This document shows positions 1 through 7,095 of a stretch of 9,348 bases of DNA, piece by piece (position 1 is the first letter of the stretch; every line of letters begins with the position of its first letter). The notes beneath the pieces are model-generated. The model was not told where the DNA came from. It saw nothing but the letters and a program-made list of their open reading frames with translations, and searched no databases. Location: contig CAKTOX010000041.1 of assembly GCA_934590355.1 (NCBI GenBank), positions 1 to 9,348 of the forward strand, written 5' to 3'. The stretch is from an uncultured Oscillospiraceae bacterium (lineage in GTDB: Bacteria; Bacillota; Clostridia; Oscillospirales; Oscillospiraceae). The position numbers and the translations under genes were made by a program.

Positions 1-155
1 TCGGCGTCCTTGATCTCGGCGTAAAACGCATCGTTGTTCTCGGCGTGCTCGTCGAACACGGCGATCGCCAGCTCCGCGCCCTCGGGGAGGCAGGAACGCT
101 CGATGCTGATGTCTCTGTCTTTGGTATATGGTACTTCTGCCAGAACGATTTTCAT
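1..155 (-). CDS. Probable D-isomer-specific 2-hydroxyacid dehydrogenase, N-terminal fragment
   Basis: Only the first 51 codons are in the window; the gene continues past the left edge. The visible protein starts MKIVLAEVPY, then an acidic segment, then AFYAEIKDAD. A short beta strand from the first residues and a later 'EIKDAD' segment are typical of the N-terminal substrate-binding half of NAD-dependent 2-hydroxyacid dehydrogenases (phosphoglycerate dehydrogenase/LdhA type), which would interconvert a 2-hydroxyacid and a 2-oxoacid in the cytoplasm. The GxGxxG NAD motif and catalytic Arg/Glu/His would lie outside the window, so the family call rests on the N-terminus and context. The ATG at 155-153 follows an AAGGAGAG Shine-Dalgarno, and the gene lies 19 nt after the CoA-transferase stop, so it is probably the next gene of the same operon. 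Confidence 0.55.
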   Translation of the reverse strand, partial: MKIVLAEVPYTKDRDISIERSCLPEGAELAIAVFDEHAENNDAFYAEIKDA

Positions 156-174
156 AGTAAGCTCTCCTTTTTCT

Positions 175-1401
175 TTACTGAATGGCGCCGCTGTCCTTCA
201 TCGCGGCGATCTCCGCCTCGGTATAGCCGAGGTCGCGGAAGACGCTGTCCGTGTCGGCGCCGAGGCGGCCGGCAGACGTGTAGGGGCGCATGGCATACTC
301 CGAGAACTGCATCGGCGGGCACGGCATCATGACCTCAAGATCATCCTTGAAGGTGACCTTGCGCACATAGCCGTTGGCGATGGCCTGCTCGTCGGTGCTC
401 ACATCGCGGATCGAGCGCATACGCTCGCAGGAGACGTTGTTTTCCGAGAGGTATGCTTCCCACTCGGCAACGGTTTTGGTCTTGAAAACAGCGTTGAGTC
501 GCGTGACGACCTCGGCGACAAAGTCGGTCTCATGCAGCGCCTCCAGACTGGCGGCGCGGGGATCGTCGGCCAGCTCCGGCATACCGAAGAGATTTGCAAA
601 CTTCGGCAGCTCACGGCGGTATTCGTTGTCGAACACGCCGATCCACTTCCCGTCGCCGCACTCGTAGAAATGGCAGAACGGGTCGGACGGGCGCAGGGGA
701 TCGTTCGGGCGGTCGCCGCCGAACTGCGGCTGGTGCGACACGACGCCGATGGCGTTGCACCAGATGCCGCTGGCAAACAGCGACGTGCTCACGAACGTGC
801 CCATGCCGGTGCTCTTTTTGCCGATGAGCGCCATGAGGATGCCCGACAGGAAGGCCGAGCTCGTGGCCATGTCGCCGAAGGCGTAGGTGGGCGTGAACGG
901 GAACGAGCCGGGCACCTGCCAGTCGGCCATCGGGCCGCTGCGCAGCCAGAACGCCGTGCTGTCAAAGCCGGGCTTGGCGGCATCGGGGCCCTTGGGGCCG
1001 AAGCCGGAGAAGTGCGCGTACACGAGGCCGGGGTAGGCCGCGTGCAGCGTCTCGTAGTCGAGACCCAGACGGCCCAGCGACGGCAGGCGGACGTTCGTGA
1101 GGAACACGTCGGCCGTCTCGAGCAGCCTGAGCATGGCCGCCTTGCCGTCCGGATTTTTCAGATCGATGCTCGTCAGGCGCTTGCCGCTGTTCTGGATGGT
1201 GAACAGCGGGTTTTTATCGTCCTCGCACACGACCATCTCGAACTCACCGGCGCGGCGCATCTCGTCGCCGATCTTGGTTTCTACTTTGATGACTTCCGCG
1301 CCGAACGCGCACAGCACGCGCGACGCAGTCGGGGCGGCGACGACCGTCGCCAGCTCCACAACGCGAATACCCTCGAGGGGCATCTTCTTCATTTGTTCCA
1401 T
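175..1401 (-). CDS. Family III CoA-transferase (CaiB/BaiF type), HadA/FldA-like
   Basis: This 408-residue protein is a full-length family III CoA-transferase, which moves CoA between carboxylic acids through an aspartyl-CoA thioester. Visible marks are the N-terminal 'LEGIRVVELATVVAAPTASR' (residues 9-28), 'FGAEVIKVE' (33-41), 'KRLTSIDLKNPDGK' (74-87), 'GLDYETLHAAYPGLVYAHFSGFG' split over 113-135, and 'PGFDSTAFW' (144-152). Asp147 there is the expected catalytic aspartate. From memory, the pattern 'LGLDYETL... GPD... PGFDxTAFxxRxG' is closer to clostridial 2-hydroxyacyl transferases (HadA for 2-hydroxyisocaproate, FldA for phenyllactate) than to formyl-CoA transferase, but alignment is needed. 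No 2-hydroxyacyl-CoA dehydratase is in the window. The start ATG has a GGAG 11 nt upstream; the second Met (residue 4) is a less likely alternative. It follows the symporter by 40 nt. Substrate unknown. Confidence 0.9.
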   Translation of the reverse strand: MEQMKKMPLEGIRVVELATVVAAPTASRVLCAFGAEVIKVETKIGDEMRRAGEFEMVVCEDDKNPLFTIQNSGKRLTSIDLKNPDGKAAMLRLLETADVFLTNVRLPSLGRLGLDYETLHAAYPGLVYAHFSGFGPKGPDAAKPGFDSTAFWLRSGPMADWQVPGSFPFTPTYAFGDMATSSAFLSGILMALIGKKSTGMGTFVSTSLFASGIWCNAIGVVSHQPQFGGDRPNDPLRPSDPFCHFYECGDGKWIGVFDNEYRRELPKFANLFGMPELADDPRAASLEALHETDFVAEVVTRLNAVFKTKTVAEWEAYLSENNVSCERMRSIRDVSTDEQAIANGYVRKVTFKDDLEVMMPCPPMQFSEYAMRPYTSAGRLGADTDSVFRDLGYTEAEIAAMKDSGAIQ

Positions 1402-1441
1402 AGTGATCTAAACTCCTATCTTGGGATGGGGGTCATGCTGC

Positions 1442-2884
1442 TCAGCGTGCCGCGTAGAACTTCGCGGCCTTCTCCCGTTCCTCCGGGGTCTGACGGTGCG
1501 TCAGACAGATGACGACGTACAGCACGGACGAAACGCCGAAGCTCGGCCAGAGCGCATCTATCGAGAACAGCGGCAGCGTGCTGACCTTGCCGCCGATGAA
1601 CCAGACGATGGCGATGATCGTCGCCGAGAGCATGGACGCAAACGCGCCCGCAGAGCACGACTTCTTCCAGAAGAACGCGCCTATCGTCGGCAGGAACAGT
1701 CCCGCCGAGTTGATGGTAAACGTGATGAGCAGGATGTTCATGATATCCTGCGTGAACCACCCGAACACCGCGCCGAGCACACCCACAAGCAGCGACGCGG
1801 CAAGGCCGACGCGCATCAGGGTCTTTTCCGACGCTTCGGGATGGAAATAGCGCTGGTAAATGTCCTTCGTCAGGCTGGCGGAGCCGGTCAGCACCGAGAT
1901 GTCCGCCGTGGACATGATGGCGCTGAGCACACCGATGAGCACAAGGCCCTTGAGCCCGTGCGGGAAGAGCTCGACCACGAGCGCCGCGATGACATTGTTC
2001 GACGACGCGAGATCGGGCAGGATGAGCTTTCCGGCCATACCGAGGAAGGTGCTCGCCCCGGCAATGATGAGCACGAGCACGGCCGCATAGATCGTGCCGG
2101 TGCGGGCGGTTTTGGCGTCCTTGGCCGCGATGCAGCGGGTGTAGCTGTCCATGCTCGTAAAAAACGACATGACCGTGGAAAGACCCAGTGCGATTATCGT
2201 CGGCCAGCCCCACGCGCCGAGGTCAAAGAAGCCCGACGGCAGGTCGGAGGCAAGACTCATGCCGCTGTTATGCAGCTGCGAGCCGACCAGCGGCACCGCC
2301 AGAAACACCACGCCGAGCAGCAGCAGCGCCATCTGCACGATGTCGGTATACGTCACGGCGAGCAGACCGCCCGTTGAAACATAAAACACGATGACCACGG
2401 CCGCAAGGATGTAGCACAGCCCGAGATCCCAGCCCGTGAGGACGTTCAAAATCGAAGCGCCGGCGACAAACTGCGCCGCCGTGTAGCCGATCATCGCAAG
2501 GATTGTCGTGATGCTGGCCATGGTGCTGTTTTTTTGGTCATAGCGCGCGCGGATCAGCTCCGGGAAGGTGATGTTTTGCAGCACCTCGCTCACGCGCTTG
2601 ACAGGCTCTGCCATGACGAGCGCGAACAGCACGCAGCCGATGGCGATCTCGCCGACGTACCAGACACCGGTGATGCCCATGGAATAGCTGTTGGACGACG
2701 TGCCGATGACGGACGAGCCGCCGATCCAGCCTGCCATCCAGAGCGCGCCGATCTTCAGCGCACCCATGGCGCGGCCGCCGAGATAATAATCGTCCACGCC
2801 GGTCTGCCGCTTGTTTGCGATCAGGCCGAGCGCGATCATGCCGACAAAATATGCCAGAATGATGATGACGTCTAATGCGTTCAA
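1442..2884 (-). CDS. Sodium:solute symporter (SSS/SSF family)
   Basis: This 480-residue membrane protein has the hydrophobic profile of the 12-14 helix Na+/solute symporters. Diagnostic stretches are 'DDYYLGGRAM' after helix 1 (residues 31-40), 'GGLLAVTYTDIVQ' (172-184, the SSF signature region) and 'STADISVLTGSASLTKDIYQ' (325-344, the helix carrying Na+-site Ser/Thr residues). Such proteins import small acids, vitamins or sugars with Na+. In this cluster an organic acid is the likely cargo, which is inference. The start is TTG at 2884-2882: a strong GGAGGTG lies 8 nt upstream and the next Met is residue 16, inside helix 1, so an ATG start would remove needed sequence. The gene sits between the oxidoreductase gamma subunit (103-nt gap) and the CoA-transferase (40-nt gap). 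Confidence 0.92.
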   Translation of the reverse strand: MNALDVIIILAYFVGMIALGLIANKRQTGVDDYYLGGRAMGALKIGALWMAGWIGGSSVIGTSSNSYSMGITGVWYVGEIAIGCVLFALVMAEPVKRVSEVLQNITFPELIRARYDQKNSTMASITTILAMIGYTAAQFVAGASILNVLTGWDLGLCYILAAVVIVFYVSTGGLLAVTYTDIVQMALLLLGVVFLAVPLVGSQLHNSGMSLASDLPSGFFDLGAWGWPTIIALGLSTVMSFFTSMDSYTRCIAAKDAKTARTGTIYAAVLVLIIAGASTFLGMAGKLILPDLASSNNVIAALVVELFPHGLKGLVLIGVLSAIMSTADISVLTGSASLTKDIYQRYFHPEASEKTLMRVGLAASLLVGVLGAVFGWFTQDIMNILLITFTINSAGLFLPTIGAFFWKKSCSAGAFASMLSATIIAIVWFIGGKVSTLPLFSIDALWPSFGVSSVLYVVICLTHRQTPEEREKAAKFYAAR

Positions 2885-2892
2885 AAAATTTA

Positions 2893-2899
2893 CACCTCC
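2893..2899 (-). promoter_or_regulatory. Strong Shine-Dalgarno that fixes a TTG start
   Basis: On the minus strand this reads GGAGGTG, 8 nt before the TTG at 2884-2882. No in-frame ATG lies between it and residue 16 of the symporter, so it decides the start codon. A strong ribosome site with a weak initiator is a plausible way to moderate synthesis of a membrane protein. Confidence 0.75.
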
Positions 2900-2915
2900 A
2901 AAGCGGGATCTCCGA

Positions 2916-2934
2916 GGCGCCGCGGCGCGGCGCC
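2916..2934 (-). other. Intercistronic GC-only hairpin
   Basis: A perfect 8-bp inverted repeat, GGCGCCGC and GCGGCGCC, surrounds a 3-nt loop. It lies in the 103-nt gap between the gamma-subunit stop and the symporter ribosome site, about 17 nt upstream of the Shine-Dalgarno. No U-tract follows on either strand, so it is not a canonical intrinsic terminator. It may be an mRNA-stabilising or processing stem that sets different levels for the upstream oxidoreductase and the downstream transport and transferase genes (inference). Confidence 0.6.
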
Positions 2935-2987
2935 CCGATGCTATTACTTACAGGATAATGAGCATAAACCCGTGGAGACCGCCGGTT

Positions 2988-3518
2988 TTAGCGGATCTGC
3001 GTGCCGGCGCGGAAGCAGAGACTGTTTTTCGGATTGATCTTGCCCTTCTTTTCGAAGAATTCGTTGATCAGGCGCTCCAGATCGTCCTCCGTGAAGAGGT
3101 CGGAGTTGGCTGCCATGGCGCCCATCATGACGATGTTCGCGCCCTTGGGATTCTCCTGCTCCGCCGCGATCTCGGTCATCGGGACCTTGACGACGCGGAT
3201 GTCGTCGCGGTATTCGCGCTCATGCACGAGCGAGCTGTTGACCAGCAGCAGACCGCCGGGGCGGAGGCTGCTCTCAAACTTATCGATCGCCGGTGCATTC
3301 ATGGCCATGAGAATGTCTATCTTCTTGGCGCAGGGGCTGGCGATCTCCTTGTCGGAAAACTTAATGGTGCAGTTGGCAGTGCCGCCGCGCATCTCAGAGC
3401 CATAGGACGGATACCACAGCACGTTCATGCCGAGCTTCATGCCGGCCTCGGCCAAAATCAGGCCGGTGGTCAGAACACCCTGACCGCCGAATCCTGCGCA
3501 AATCATCTCTACCATCAT
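2988..3518 (-). CDS. 2-oxoacid:ferredoxin oxidoreductase, gamma subunit
   Basis: At 176 residues this matches the usual size of the separate gamma subunit (PorC/KorC/VorC fold) of CoA-forming 2-oxoacid:ferredoxin oxidoreductases. It begins with 'GFGGQGVLTTG' (residues 9-19), a glycine-rich loop typical of the family and thought to contact CoA, followed by 'YPSYGSEMRGGTANC' (36-50), also a family hallmark. No iron-sulfur motif is present, as expected. Its ATG overlaps the beta-subunit stop (ATGA, 4 nt), indicating translational coupling. A second Met directly follows the first, so the start could be one codon later. It acts in the cytoplasm with the alpha, beta and ferredoxin-like subunits encoded just upstream. 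Confidence 0.93.
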   Translation of the reverse strand: MMVEMICAGFGGQGVLTTGLILAEAGMKLGMNVLWYPSYGSEMRGGTANCTIKFSDKEIASPCAKKIDILMAMNAPAIDKFESSLRPGGLLLVNSSLVHEREYRDDIRVVKVPMTEIAAEQENPKGANIVMMGAMAANSDLFTEDDLERLINEFFEKKGKINPKNSLCFRAGTQIR

Positions 3519-4252
3519 GCCTGATCGCCACCCTTCTTGTCAATGTATTCGCCGACCGGGAAGTATTTGGTCATCTCCGTGTGCACATACTCGCGGGTCT
3601 TCACCGGCGGCATGTTCAGGTTGGTCGGGCAGGGGCTGAGCAGCTCGACGAGGCAGAAGCCGTCGCCGTTGAGCTGGTGCTCGAACGCCTTGCGTATAAG
3701 CTTTTTGCAGTTGTTCATGCCGGCGGGGCCGACCAGCTCGCCGCGCGCAAGATAGGCAATGTCCATCTTGCCGAGCACGTCAACGACGTTGAGCGTGCCG
3801 TAGCGGGCGGGATCCTTGCCGCGCGGGGAGGTCGCTGTCTTCTGGTGCGGCAGGGTGGTCGGGGCCATCTGGCCGCCGGTCATGCCGAAGACGCTGTTGT
3901 TGACGACGAACACACAGATGTTGTCGTTGCGCAGTGCCGCGTGCACCGTCTCCGCCATGCCGATGGAGTAGGCAGCACCGTCGCCCAGATACGCAAAGAC
4001 CGGGTTCTCGGGGCGAATGTGCTTGACGCCGACCGCCGTCGGAATGTCGCGGCCGTGCGCCGCCATGATCGTATCGTAGCGCCAGTAGTCAATATTGAAC
4101 GAGCAGCAGGCAACGTCAACGACTGCCAGCATTTTTTCCTGAATGCCGAGTTCCTCGGAGACCTCACCGATCAGGCGTGTGGCCAGACCGTGACCGCAGC
4201 CGGGGCAGAAGCCGGCGGAGGAAAAGACAGTTTCGGGAGCTTTGAGTTTCAT
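3515..4252 (-). CDS. 2-oxoacid:ferredoxin oxidoreductase, beta (TPP-binding) subunit
   Basis: This 245-residue protein is the thiamine-diphosphate subunit. 'GFCPGCGHG' (residues 14-22) carries the N-terminal cysteines of the family. 'LGDGAAYSIG' (89-98) with 'NN' at 118-119 forms the GDG-(~26)-NN TPP/Mg2+ motif, and 'VFGMTGGQMAPTT' (121-133) is characteristic of VOR/KOR/IOR-like beta chains rather than the longer pyruvate enzymes. With the alpha subunit it decarboxylates a 2-oxoacid, passes electrons to ferredoxin and forms acyl-CoA. The start abuts the alpha-subunit stop (TAAATG), with GGAGGAG inside the end of the alpha gene. Sequence alone does not separate branched-chain 2-oxoacid, 2-oxoglutarate and aryl-pyruvate specificity. 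Confidence 0.94.
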   Translation of the reverse strand: MKLKAPETVFSSAGFCPGCGHGLATRLIGEVSEELGIQEKMLAVVDVACCSFNIDYWRYDTIMAAHGRDIPTAVGVKHIRPENPVFAYLGDGAAYSIGMAETVHAALRNDNICVFVVNNSVFGMTGGQMAPTTLPHQKTATSPRGKDPARYGTLNVVDVLGKMDIAYLARGELVGPAGMNNCKKLIRKAFEHQLNGDGFCLVELLSPCPTNLNMPPVKTREYVHTEMTKYFPVGEYIDKKGGDQA

Positions 4253-5305
4253 TTATTTCTCCTCCTTTTCCAGCATGGCCTTGGCCTGCGCGACGATCTC
4301 TTCCGGTTCCGGCAGACCAAAGAACGTGCCATAGAAGCCGACCGGATATTTGTTTTCCACAGCCAGCTTGACATCGTCGACCATCTGGCCGAGGATGTTG
4401 ATCTCGACCGTCATGAACGCCTTGGCGTTCTTGCAGGTCTCAAACGCCTTGACCGGGTACGGCCAGAGCGTGATCGGGCGGATCAGGCCGAGCTTGAAGC
4501 CCTCGGCGCGCGCCATGTTCACCGCTTCCTTCGAGATGCGGGAGCTGATGCCGTAGGCCACGAGCACCACATCGGCGTCCTCCGCCTGATAGGACTCCCA
4601 GCGCTGCTCGGTCTGCTCCATCTGCGCATACTTGCTGCGCAGGAACTCGGGATACTGCGGGTTGGTGTAGTAGACGTTCTGCACCTTGCGGGGCGCGGCG
4701 CCCGCCTTGCAGCCGCGGATCGCCCAGTCGTACTGGTCGATGTCGTGCTCGACGAAGTCCTTGAGCTCGACGCCCTCGACCATCTGGCCGATGGCGGCGT
4801 CGGACGCGACCAGCACGGGGTGGCGGTACTTCTCCGCCAGCTCGAAGGCAGTGGACATCATGTCGCAGTTTTCCTGCACGGAGGCCGGCGCCAGCACGAT
4901 CGTGCGGTAGTCGCCGTGGCCGCCGCCGCGGGTCATCTGCCAGTAGTCGCCCTGTCCCTGCGCGATGTCGCCGAGACCGGTGCCGATGCGCATGACGTTG
5001 ATGATGACCGCCGGAAGATCCGCCGCGACCAGATAGGAGATGCCCTCCTGATTCAGCGAGAAGCCGGGGCCTGCGGAGCTGGTCAGCGCGCGCGCGCCGG
5101 CAGCCGCCGCGCCGAGGAGCATGTTGATGCCCGCGAGCTCGGACTCGGTCTGCACGAACGTGCCGCCGACCTCATCCATGCGCTTGGCCAGATACTCGAG
5201 GATCTCGGTCTGCGGGGTGATGGGATAGCCGCTGTAAAACCGGCAGCCGGCGCGCAGCGCCGCTTCTGCCAGGGCCTCATTGCCCTTCATAAGTTCTTTG
5301 CTCAT
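4253..5305 (-). CDS. vorB: 2-oxoacid:ferredoxin oxidoreductase, alpha subunit (VorB-like)
   Basis: This 350-residue protein has the pyrimidine-binding domain plus C-terminal domain II of the alpha chain. 'SGYPITPQTE' (residues 25-34), 'QTESELAGINM' (52-62, containing the Glu expected to activate TPP), 'SSAGPGFSLNQEGISY' (76-91) and 'RGGGHGDYRTIVLAP' (126-140) are visible. The 350-residue length and the 'GGGHGDYR' block resemble proteins annotated as 3-methyl-2-oxobutanoate dehydrogenase subunit VorB, which supports a branched-chain or related 2-oxoacid. That specificity is inferred from remembered family members and KorA-type enzymes are close relatives. The ATG at 5305 is preceded by AAGAGGTAC, which overlaps the ferredoxin stop 11 nt upstream. 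Confidence 0.9.
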   Translation of the reverse strand: MSKELMKGNEALAEAALRAGCRFYSGYPITPQTEILEYLAKRMDEVGGTFVQTESELAGINMLLGAAAAGARALTSSAGPGFSLNQEGISYLVAADLPAVIINVMRIGTGLGDIAQGQGDYWQMTRGGGHGDYRTIVLAPASVQENCDMMSTAFELAEKYRHPVLVASDAAIGQMVEGVELKDFVEHDIDQYDWAIRGCKAGAAPRKVQNVYYTNPQYPEFLRSKYAQMEQTEQRWESYQAEDADVVLVAYGISSRISKEAVNMARAEGFKLGLIRPITLWPYPVKAFETCKNAKAFMTVEINILGQMVDDVKLAVENKYPVGFYGTFFGLPEPEEIVAQAKAMLEKEEK

Positions 5306-5316
5306 GTTTGTACCTC

Positions 5317-5517
5317 TTATTCCAGGATCTCAAAGACACTGTCGGGGCACACGCGGTAGCACGTGCCGCAGGCGACGCACAGGGAGTTGTCGACCTGAAC
5401 GGTGTCATAGCCCTTGTCGTTGATATGACCGGAGAACGACAGCGCCTTGCGCGGGCAGTCGTTCACGCAGTAGCCGCAGCCCTTGCAGCGGACTGTATTT
5501 ATCTTGATCTTGCTCAT
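5317..5517 (-). CDS. 2-oxoacid:ferredoxin oxidoreductase, ferredoxin-like delta subunit (2x[4Fe-4S])
   Basis: A 66-residue bacterial-type ferredoxin. It has two CxxCxxCxxxC-P motifs, with cysteines 11, 14, 17, 21 and 47, 50, 53, 57; each last cysteine is followed by Pro. Each motif binds one [4Fe-4S] cluster. Lying first in a delta-alpha-beta-gamma gene run, it is best read as the dedicated electron-transfer subunit that carries electrons from the TPP site to soluble ferredoxin. The ATG follows AAGGAGG at a normal distance. It starts 30 nt after the MFS gene and ends 11 nt before the alpha subunit. Confidence 0.93.
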   Translation of the reverse strand: MSKIKINTVRCKGCGYCVNDCPRKALSFSGHINDKGYDTVQVDNSLCVACGTCYRVCPDSVFEILE

Positions 5518-5547
5518 TTGGATAAGCCTCCTTGTAATATGCGCCGG

Positions 5548-6837
5548 TCACGCAGCCTGTACGGCTGCTTTGCGCTTTGCGACCTTTTTCGACTGCGAGA
5601 TAGCGCACAGAGCCGCGATCACGCCCAGCACCGCCGTGCCGACGCCGTAGATAAGGATGCGCGTATAGCCCGCGTCGCCGTAGGCGTCGATCCAGTTGCC
5701 GAACATGGTATGCACGAACATATCCGGAATGTAGCCGACAAACGTTGCGATGGCGACGGCCGTTGCGGAGACGGTCGTCGGGATACCCATCTCGGGCTGG
5801 ATGGAGAAGTATGTGCCCTTGCACAGGAACATTGCGATGCCGACCAGAAGCAGCAGCACTACCAGCAGGCCGCCGCTCGTGCCGCTGGGCAGGACAAGGA
5901 ATATGCCGACCGTCACAAGGCAGGCGACCTGACCGAGCAACTGCTCCTTGGAAACGGACTTGAACGTCTTGTCGGCCAGATAGCCGCCGAGCGGGCCGCC
6001 GATCAGGCGGCAGCCGTAGGTGCGGAACGTGCCGATGGTGGCAGCCAGCGTTGCGGACATACCGAGCACGCCCGTGCTGTACGGGGTAAGGTAGCTCGCC
6101 ACGGCCGAGATGGTCACGTAGCACCAGACCAGAATGGCCATGATCCACACGCCGGGGATCTTAAACGCGGACACATAGTCCTTGAAGGTGATCTTCTTCT
6201 GCTTTTCCTCCTCGCTCACGCCGTAGGCTGCGTCCTTCGGCATGAGGATGGCAACAAGGATTCCGGATATGAGCGACAGACCGCCCATGAACGCCAGCGC
6301 GCTCTTGAAGCCGGTGATCAGGTCGCTGCCGCCGACAACGGCCATAACGCCGATCATGATAAAGCTCAGCAGCAGGGACGCAAAGCCGTTGAGCGCCTCG
6401 AAGATTCCGTACATACGGCCCTGCTCCTCGTCGGTGCCTGTCATGCGGATGCCCTTCATGATAGCCGGCCAGAATGCGAAGCCGCCCGTCAGACCCATGA
6501 GCAGCCAGATGATGACCGCCATGGTGTAGCTCTCATAAGTAAACATAAACAGAAAGCTCAGCGCCGCCTGACCGAAGATGGAGATCAGCAGGACGGGCTT
6601 GGGGTTGAATTTATCGCCGATCCAGCCGCCCGGCAGGTAAGAGACCGTACAGCAGATGCAGTAGGCGGTCATCAGGGAGCCGAGCTGAGCGTTCGTGCAG
6701 CCCATGGCGGCGATCATTTGGTCGTAGAAGCTGGACTTCATGTACGGCATGACGTACATAAAGCCGTAGGCGATTCCGAGCGCGAACAGCAGCAGGAAGC
6801 GCCGAACGTTTTTCGATGTTTTGCTCGTGTTTGACAT
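5548..6837 (-). CDS. MFS transporter, YihN-like
   Basis: This 429-residue protein has about 12 predicted membrane helices and a basic C-terminus, as expected for a major facilitator. 'GGWIGDKFNPK' (residues 70-80) and 'GGPLGGYLADK' (280-290) are the paired loop 2-3 and loop 8-9 motif-A sequences. 'GTDEEQGRMYGIFEALNGF' (134-152) and 'CRLIGGPLGG' (276-285) resemble E. coli YihN and organophosphate-antiporter relatives. No signal peptide is apparent. As first gene of the leftward operon and nearest the operators, it is likely the uptake or antiport system for the cluster's substrate or product. Cargo is unknown; an oxalate/formate-type antiporter is possible but fits less well. The ATG follows GAGGAG, in a transcript with a candidate 300-nt leader. 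Confidence 0.88.
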   Translation of the reverse strand: MSNTSKTSKNVRRFLLLFALGIAYGFMYVMPYMKSSFYDQMIAAMGCTNAQLGSLMTAYCICCTVSYLPGGWIGDKFNPKPVLLISIFGQAALSFLFMFTYESYTMAVIIWLLMGLTGGFAFWPAIMKGIRMTGTDEEQGRMYGIFEALNGFASLLLSFIMIGVMAVVGGSDLITGFKSALAFMGGLSLISGILVAILMPKDAAYGVSEEEKQKKITFKDYVSAFKIPGVWIMAILVWCYVTISAVASYLTPYSTGVLGMSATLAATIGTFRTYGCRLIGGPLGGYLADKTFKSVSKEQLLGQVACLVTVGIFLVLPSGTSGGLLVVLLLLVGIAMFLCKGTYFSIQPEMGIPTTVSATAVAIATFVGYIPDMFVHTMFGNWIDAYGDAGYTRILIYGVGTAVLGVIAALCAISQSKKVAKRKAAVQAA

Positions 6838-6991
6838 AGTTTTTTCTCCTCAAATACAGTTTCGTTCCAAATTCTCAGTTCTCATCATTTTTCATCATTG
6901 TTGCCGGGGAGATGCTGCTTTAAGTTCTTTCGTTCGCTCACCTCGCTTGTTTTGCCGTAAACGGCTGTGTGAAGTCTGAATCCCAATCGAT

Positions 6992-7006
6992 ATTTGTCTG
7001 ACAAAT
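6992..7006. promoter_or_regulatory. GntR (FadR-class) operator O1
   Basis: The sequence ATTTGTC-T-GACAAAT is a perfect 7-bp palindrome around one central base. It fits TNGTNNNACNA, the consensus known for FadR/LldR-class GntR regulators. It ends 2 bp upstream of the TTGACA of the rightward promoter candidate, where bound regulator could block or contact polymerase. Confidence 0.78.
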
Positions 7007-7008
7007 CC

Positions 7009-7037
7009 TTGACACAAAAAAAAGATTGTGCTAAGGT
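7009..7037 (+). promoter_or_regulatory. Candidate sigma-A promoter for gntR-racemase
   Basis: A perfect TTGACA (7009-7014) is followed after 17 bp by TAAGGT (7032-7037). The -10 is weak (3 of 6) but has an upstream TG at the extended -10 position (7029-7030). Initiation near 7044 would give a leader of about 187 nt that includes O2, O3 and the GGTCC hairpin. Weaker promoter-like matches closer to gntR (7179-7208) cannot be excluded. Confidence 0.45.
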
Positions 7038-7062
7038 AGACACAGATCATAAGTTGCCCACT

Positions 7063-7077
7063 AATTGTCAGACAACT
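7063..7077. promoter_or_regulatory. GntR (FadR-class) operator O2
   Basis: AATTGTC-A-GACAACT has a TTGTC/GACAA core identical to O1 and matches TNGTNNNACNA; one outer pair is mismatched. Its centre is 71 bp from O1 and 51 bp from O3. It lies about 20 bp downstream of the predicted rightward start, a roadblock position. It also sits in a wider inverted repeat AAGTTG (7051-7056) / CAACTT (7073-7078). Confidence 0.72.
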
Positions 7078-7095
7078 TTTCAGCCAATAAGGAAA

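Noticed and set aside
34..1512. Long plus-strand open frame (492 codons) antisense to the CoA-transferase
   Set aside because: It is rich in Arg, Ala, His and Glu without any family motif and lies opposite a clearly recognised gene; GC-rich codon use leaves the opposite strand open.
3581..5359. 592-codon plus-strand open frame across the alpha and beta oxidoreductase genes
   Set aside because: Low-complexity shadow composition, and it crosses two recognised genes on the other strand.
5308..6834. 508-codon plus-strand open frame opposite the MFS and ferredoxin genes
   Set aside because: Hydrophilic, His/Asp/Arg-rich shadow of a membrane protein gene, with no motif and no ribosome site.
175..6837. 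Oxalate degradation cluster (formyl-CoA transferase, oxalate oxidoreductase, oxalate/formate antiporter)
   Set aside because: No oxalyl-CoA decarboxylase is present, the MFS protein looks YihN-like, and the four separate short subunits resemble VOR/KOR more than oxalate oxidoreductase. Phylogeny could reopen this.
5548..6837. Sulfoquinovose pathway suggested by the YihN-like transporter
   Set aside because: None of the sulfoglycolysis enzymes (glycosidase, isomerase, kinase, aldolase) is in the window.
7016..7044. Leftward attenuator using the T8 tract opposite A7016-A7023
   Set aside because: The only preceding stem on the minus strand is about 4 bp (TGTG/CACA) with a 10-nt loop, too weak for an intrinsic terminator.
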